A stretch of DNA of 14,511 nucleotides from Candidatus Nomurabacteria bacterium (lineage in GTDB: Bacteria; Patescibacteriota; Minisyncoccia; Phycocordibacterales; UBA10002): positions 1-14,511 of the forward strand of contig CALRDB010000028.1 in NCBI GenBank assembly GCA_943354745.1, given 5' to 3'. Below are positions 13,238 through 14,511 of the stretch, piece after piece. Within the stretch, counting starts at the first letter, position 1; every line of letters begins with the position of its first letter. The notes beneath the pieces are model-generated. The model ran no database searches. It saw only the letters and a program-made list of their open reading frames with translations, and was not told the DNA's origin. Position numbers and translations under genes: made by a program.

Positions 13238-13286
13238 ATCCCGCCCTTATTGCGCAATTTTTTGCGTGATGAGGGTGGGATTTTTT
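13238..13286 (+). terminator. Terminator competing with the T-box antiterminator
   Basis: Bases 13238-13250 pair with 13269-13281, and GCGCAA with TTGCGT inside, giving about 20 bp with a TTTT loop and the run TTTTTT after it. No gene ends immediately before it, so it should act as a conditional stop ahead of the zinc-ribbon genes. Confidence 0.85.
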
Positions 13287-13387
13287 GTTGCCTTTCCGTT
13301 GCCAGACGGATCAAATATCCCCCAGAGTTCTTTCAGTAGCTCTTTGAAAATTACAAAATGACCTCTTTTGCTGAAGGAGAGATACTT

Positions 13388-13624
13388 ATGAAAATGACAA
13401 AGCGAAAGTTCTGGTGTCGGCATTGCCGTACACTTTCGGAGGTAATTCTTCCTGCCGCGCATCTCTATTGTCCGGTTTGCGAGAAGTCGTTCATTCCGCC
13501 GTACACCCTCGCCGACTTTAAGGCGGTATGGGTTTCTGAAGAGCCAAAAAATTGGCTTAGAATTCACCGAGCACGAAACTACGGAGAAGAAAGGAGTAGC
13601 TATGCCAAGAAGAACACTAAATAA
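13388..13624 (+). CDS. Small zinc-ribbon protein, function unknown
   Basis: A 78-residue basic protein with one predicted zinc ribbon: C10-R-H-C13 and C28-P-V-C31, 14 residues apart. 'FIPPYTLADFKAVW' follows, then a Lys/Arg-rich tail. I chose the ATG at 13388 because AAGGAG (13374-13379) stands 8 bases before it; an in-frame ATG at 13358 has no such site. It is the first gene behind the T-box-like leader and overlaps the next gene by 23 bases, so the two are co-transcribed and probably translationally coupled. I recognise no family. A zinc ribbon beside RNA-based control suggests nucleic-acid or protein binding, which is inference only. Confidence 0.7.
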   Translation: MKMTKRKFWCRHCRTLSEVILPAAHLYCPVCEKSFIPPYTLADFKAVWVSEEPKNWLRIHRARNYGEERSSYAKKNTK

Positions 13625-14051
13625 GCTCTGTCCACATTGCCACACTATGGTCACTATCCATTACGAAAAGAAAGAGCTAATTCTTGGGTGGGGAAGTGAA
13701 TGGGTCTGGCCCGACCACAAACAGTTCGCGTGTACTGTTTGCGGGAATGGGCTCTATTCGGAGCCTACGGCGTCAAAAAGTCTTGGAAGTGATCCTCAGA
13801 AGGGAATGAGTACATGCTCCGTATGTGCGTCCCCGACCGAAGTGGTCGAGAAGATTGAGGGAGGAGGAGATACCATTCAACGTCGTATCTGTACAAGGTG
13901 TGGGAAAGAAAGCTATGTAGGGATGTTTTCTTTTCAGCCTAGGCAAATAAGTGTCGGCTTGCGGTCTTCAAGGGGTAAATACTATTGCGAAACATGTCGT
14001 TTCGGGACTGACTGCAAAGAGTGCCCCTGCTGTAAGTCTAAGCTTGGTTAA
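13602..14051 (+). CDS. Multi-zinc-ribbon protein, function unknown
   Basis: A 149-residue protein with cysteine pairs spaced for three zinc ribbons: C10/C13 with C44/C47, C72/C75 with C97/C100, and C129/C132 with C141/C144, with extra C138 and C143. Between the ribbons are short beta-like segments and no catalytic motif. AAGGAG at 13591-13596 lies 5 bases before the ATG, a clear ribosome site inside the end of the preceding gene. Arrays like this bind nucleic acid or scaffold proteins, or arise in phage and plasmid gene sets, and I cannot decide between these. A strong terminator follows 20 bases after the stop, so the T-box-like leader and these two genes form a complete transcription unit. 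Confidence 0.72.
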   Translation: MPRRTLNKLCPHCHTMVTIHYEKKELILGWGSEWVWPDHKQFACTVCGNGLYSEPTASKSLGSDPQKGMSTCSVCASPTEVVEKIEGGGDTIQRRICTRCGKESYVGMFSFQPRQISVGLRSSRGKYYCETCRFGTDCKECPCCKSKLG

Positions 14052-14070
14052 TTAACAGTTGGTACATAAA

Positions 14071-14099
14071 GGCGTTTCCTTTACCGGAAACGCCTTTTT
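14071..14099 (+). terminator. Terminator of the zinc-ribbon operon
   Basis: GGCGTTTCC (14071-14079) pairs with GGAAACGCC (14086-14094) around a 6-base loop, followed by TTTTT. Confidence 0.9.
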
Positions 14100-14102
14100 A
14101 TA

Positions 14103-14119
14103 TGTACCCCAAAGGGGTA
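14103..14119. repeat. Short palindrome just before the Phe-leader promoter
   Basis: GTACCCC/GGGGTAC, 7 bp with an AAA loop, ends one base before the -35 box at 14121. It could be an operator or a leftover hairpin. Confidence 0.4.
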
Positions 14120-14120
14120 C

Positions 14121-14149
14121 TTGACGTGGATATGATGTTTCGATAAGCT
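14121..14149 (+). promoter_or_regulatory. Promoter of the Phe leader
   Basis: TTGACG at 14121-14126, a 17-base spacer and TAAGCT at 14144-14149. The predicted start is 14156-14157, at the ATG of the leader peptide, so the mRNA should be leaderless. Confidence 0.55.
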
Positions 14150-14156
14150 ACTCTAC

Positions 14157-14234
14157 ATGAAATTAACGAGTTACTTTTTTAGCTTTTTCTTTTACGGCAC
14201 TCGCCAGTCGAGAGTCGATTCCTGCGTTGGTTAA
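14157..14234 (+). CDS. Phe/Tyr-rich leader peptide of an attenuator
   Basis: A 25-codon ORF beginning 'MKLTS' followed by 'YFFSFFFY': five Phe and two Tyr in eight codons (14172-14195). This parallels the Escherichia coli pheA and pheST leader peptides, whose Phe runs stall ribosomes when charged tRNA-Phe is scarce. Twelve codons follow the run before TAA. The first bases of the antiterminator strand (14205-14216) lie directly after the Phe codons, so a stalled ribosome would leave that strand free while a moving ribosome would cover it. There is no ribosome site; the promoter places transcription start at the ATG. The tRNA-Phe gene in this window (2651) has the sensed anticodon. The controlled gene lies at or beyond the window edge. 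Confidence 0.72.
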   Translation: MKLTSYFFSFFFYGTRQSRVDSCVG

Positions 14235-14300
14235 GAAAAGCTCGAGTAGCTACTCCTAACGAAAACAGAAACGGACTCTCGACTGAGAGCCCGTTTTTGT
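14205..14300 (+). promoter_or_regulatory. Attenuator: antiterminator versus terminator
   Basis: Bases 14205-14216 and 14274-14285 are exact complements (12 bp), forming an antiterminator. Bases 14269-14274 and 14276-14280 pair instead with 14285-14289 and 14291-14296 (11 bp, one mismatch), followed by TTTTT, forming an intrinsic terminator. The two folds share 14274-14285 and exclude each other. A small protector hairpin CTCG/CGAG (about 14200-14212) can hide the first strand. GAGTAGCTACTC (14244-14255) is a separate palindrome in the loop. Confidence 0.72.
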
Positions 14301-14511
14301 TTACCGATTTCCAAGAAGGAAGGAGGAGGGAGCAAAAAAGAGTACATTGAAAACTTTATGCCAATAAACGACCACGTCATCTCGCCACTGGGCAGACGGC
14401 AGGCTAAACCCCCGCTGGTTTGCATAACCGAAGGTAGAACAATAACCCTCTTACAAGAGGTGTGCACCATGCAACCGAACCCAAGGCGGTATCCATCTGG
14501 ATCCAGCGGAA
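14301..14511 (+). CDS. Uncertain partial reading frame after the attenuator, open at the window end
   Basis: One frame is open from 14250 to the edge. It has ATGs at 14358 ('MPINDHVISPLGRR') and 14469 ('MQPNPRRYPSG'). The ATG at 14469 has AGAGG at 14456-14460, a plausible ribosome site, so it is the better start. A purine-rich GGAGGAGGG stretch at 14322-14330 stands too far from either. The protein is not recognisable in what is visible; in particular it does not look like PheS, PheT or IF-3. A hairpin CCTCTT/AAGAGG (about 14447-14460) overlaps the ribosome site. The position right after the attenuator makes it, or a gene soon after, the regulated one. Confidence 0.3.

Larger units (their letters stand above)
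12981..13286 (+). promoter_or_regulatory. T-box-like leader with antiterminator and terminator
   Basis: The core GAGGTGGCACCGTG (13218-13231) matches the T-box consensus AGGGTGGNACCGCG at 11 of 14 positions, including the bulge TGGCACC (13221-13227) that pairs with the NCCA end of uncharged tRNA. AATGAGG pairs with CCTTATT below the bulge, and GGGA with TCCC above it, as in T-box antiterminators. The 3' side of this fold (13238-13250) is also the 5' side of a 20-bp terminator closing at 13281. Upstream hairpins include a GCAA-capped stem (13013-13034) and a GAAA-capped stem (13050-13065). The bulge base C predicts a tRNA with discriminator G. I could not identify Stem I or the specifier codon, so the amino acid is open. 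Confidence 0.6.

Noticed and set aside
14340..14511. The frame after the attenuator as infC or pheS ('INDHVISP' recalls IF-3).
   Set aside because: Similarity stops after a few residues and no IF-3 or PheS motif follows within the visible part.

Overview
The window looks like a piece of a Patescibacteria (CPR, probably Parcubacteria-type) chromosome. The reasons are a 727-residue valyl-tRNA synthetase without the usual C-terminal coiled coil, a TsaD with a long insert containing an 'EREPELL' segment, a large surface protein ending in the peptidoglycan-binding-like domain I associate with these bacteria, few Shine-Dalgarno sequences, and many short word-like repeats (AGCTATAAGCT, TTTGGAATT, ATTCGTA types) between and inside genes. 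The lineage call rests on recall of such genomes, not on a search.

Layout. 1-428: gene-free, dense in stem-loops, ending in a promoter. 429-917: Nudix hydrolase of RppH type, then a terminator. 971-1546: gene-free, with strong hairpins and a terminator. 1547-1783: glutaredoxin. 1784-2271: a perfect 40-bp palindrome, tRNA-Arg(CCT) with tRNA-like debris around it, and an AGCT-repeat promoter region. 2272-2559: small one-helix membrane protein. 2651-2723: tRNA-Phe(GAA), sharing a bidirectional terminator with the reverse-strand genes. Reverse strand 8180-2781: tsaD, a probable structured RNA with its own promoter and terminator, valS (apparently leaderless), a PrsW-family membrane protease and an Hsp20 chaperone. 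Reverse strand 9926-8442: secreted PKD-domain protein. Forward strand 10388-12766: secreted repeat protein with about 16 (S/T)GxAGE repeats, three Cys-bounded modules and a peptidoglycan-binding-like domain. 12767-13387: promoter and an RNA leader ending in a T-box antiterminator/terminator pair. 13388-14051: two overlapping zinc-ribbon genes. 14052-14511: terminator, then a promoter driving a Phe-rich leader peptide with a classical attenuator, and the start of an uncertain reading frame.

Theme. Translation-linked functions dominate (valS, tsaD, tRNA-Arg, tRNA-Phe), along with envelope proteins. The most notable content is RNA-based control. A T-box-like switch precedes two zinc-ribbon genes of unknown function, and a few hundred bases later a ribosome-mediated attenuator reads Phe/Tyr codons. 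A third structured RNA precedes valS. Several promoters share a well-conserved TTGAC -35 box and a loose TAnnnT -10 box. Two of them (valS and the Phe leader) place the start codon at the predicted transcription start.
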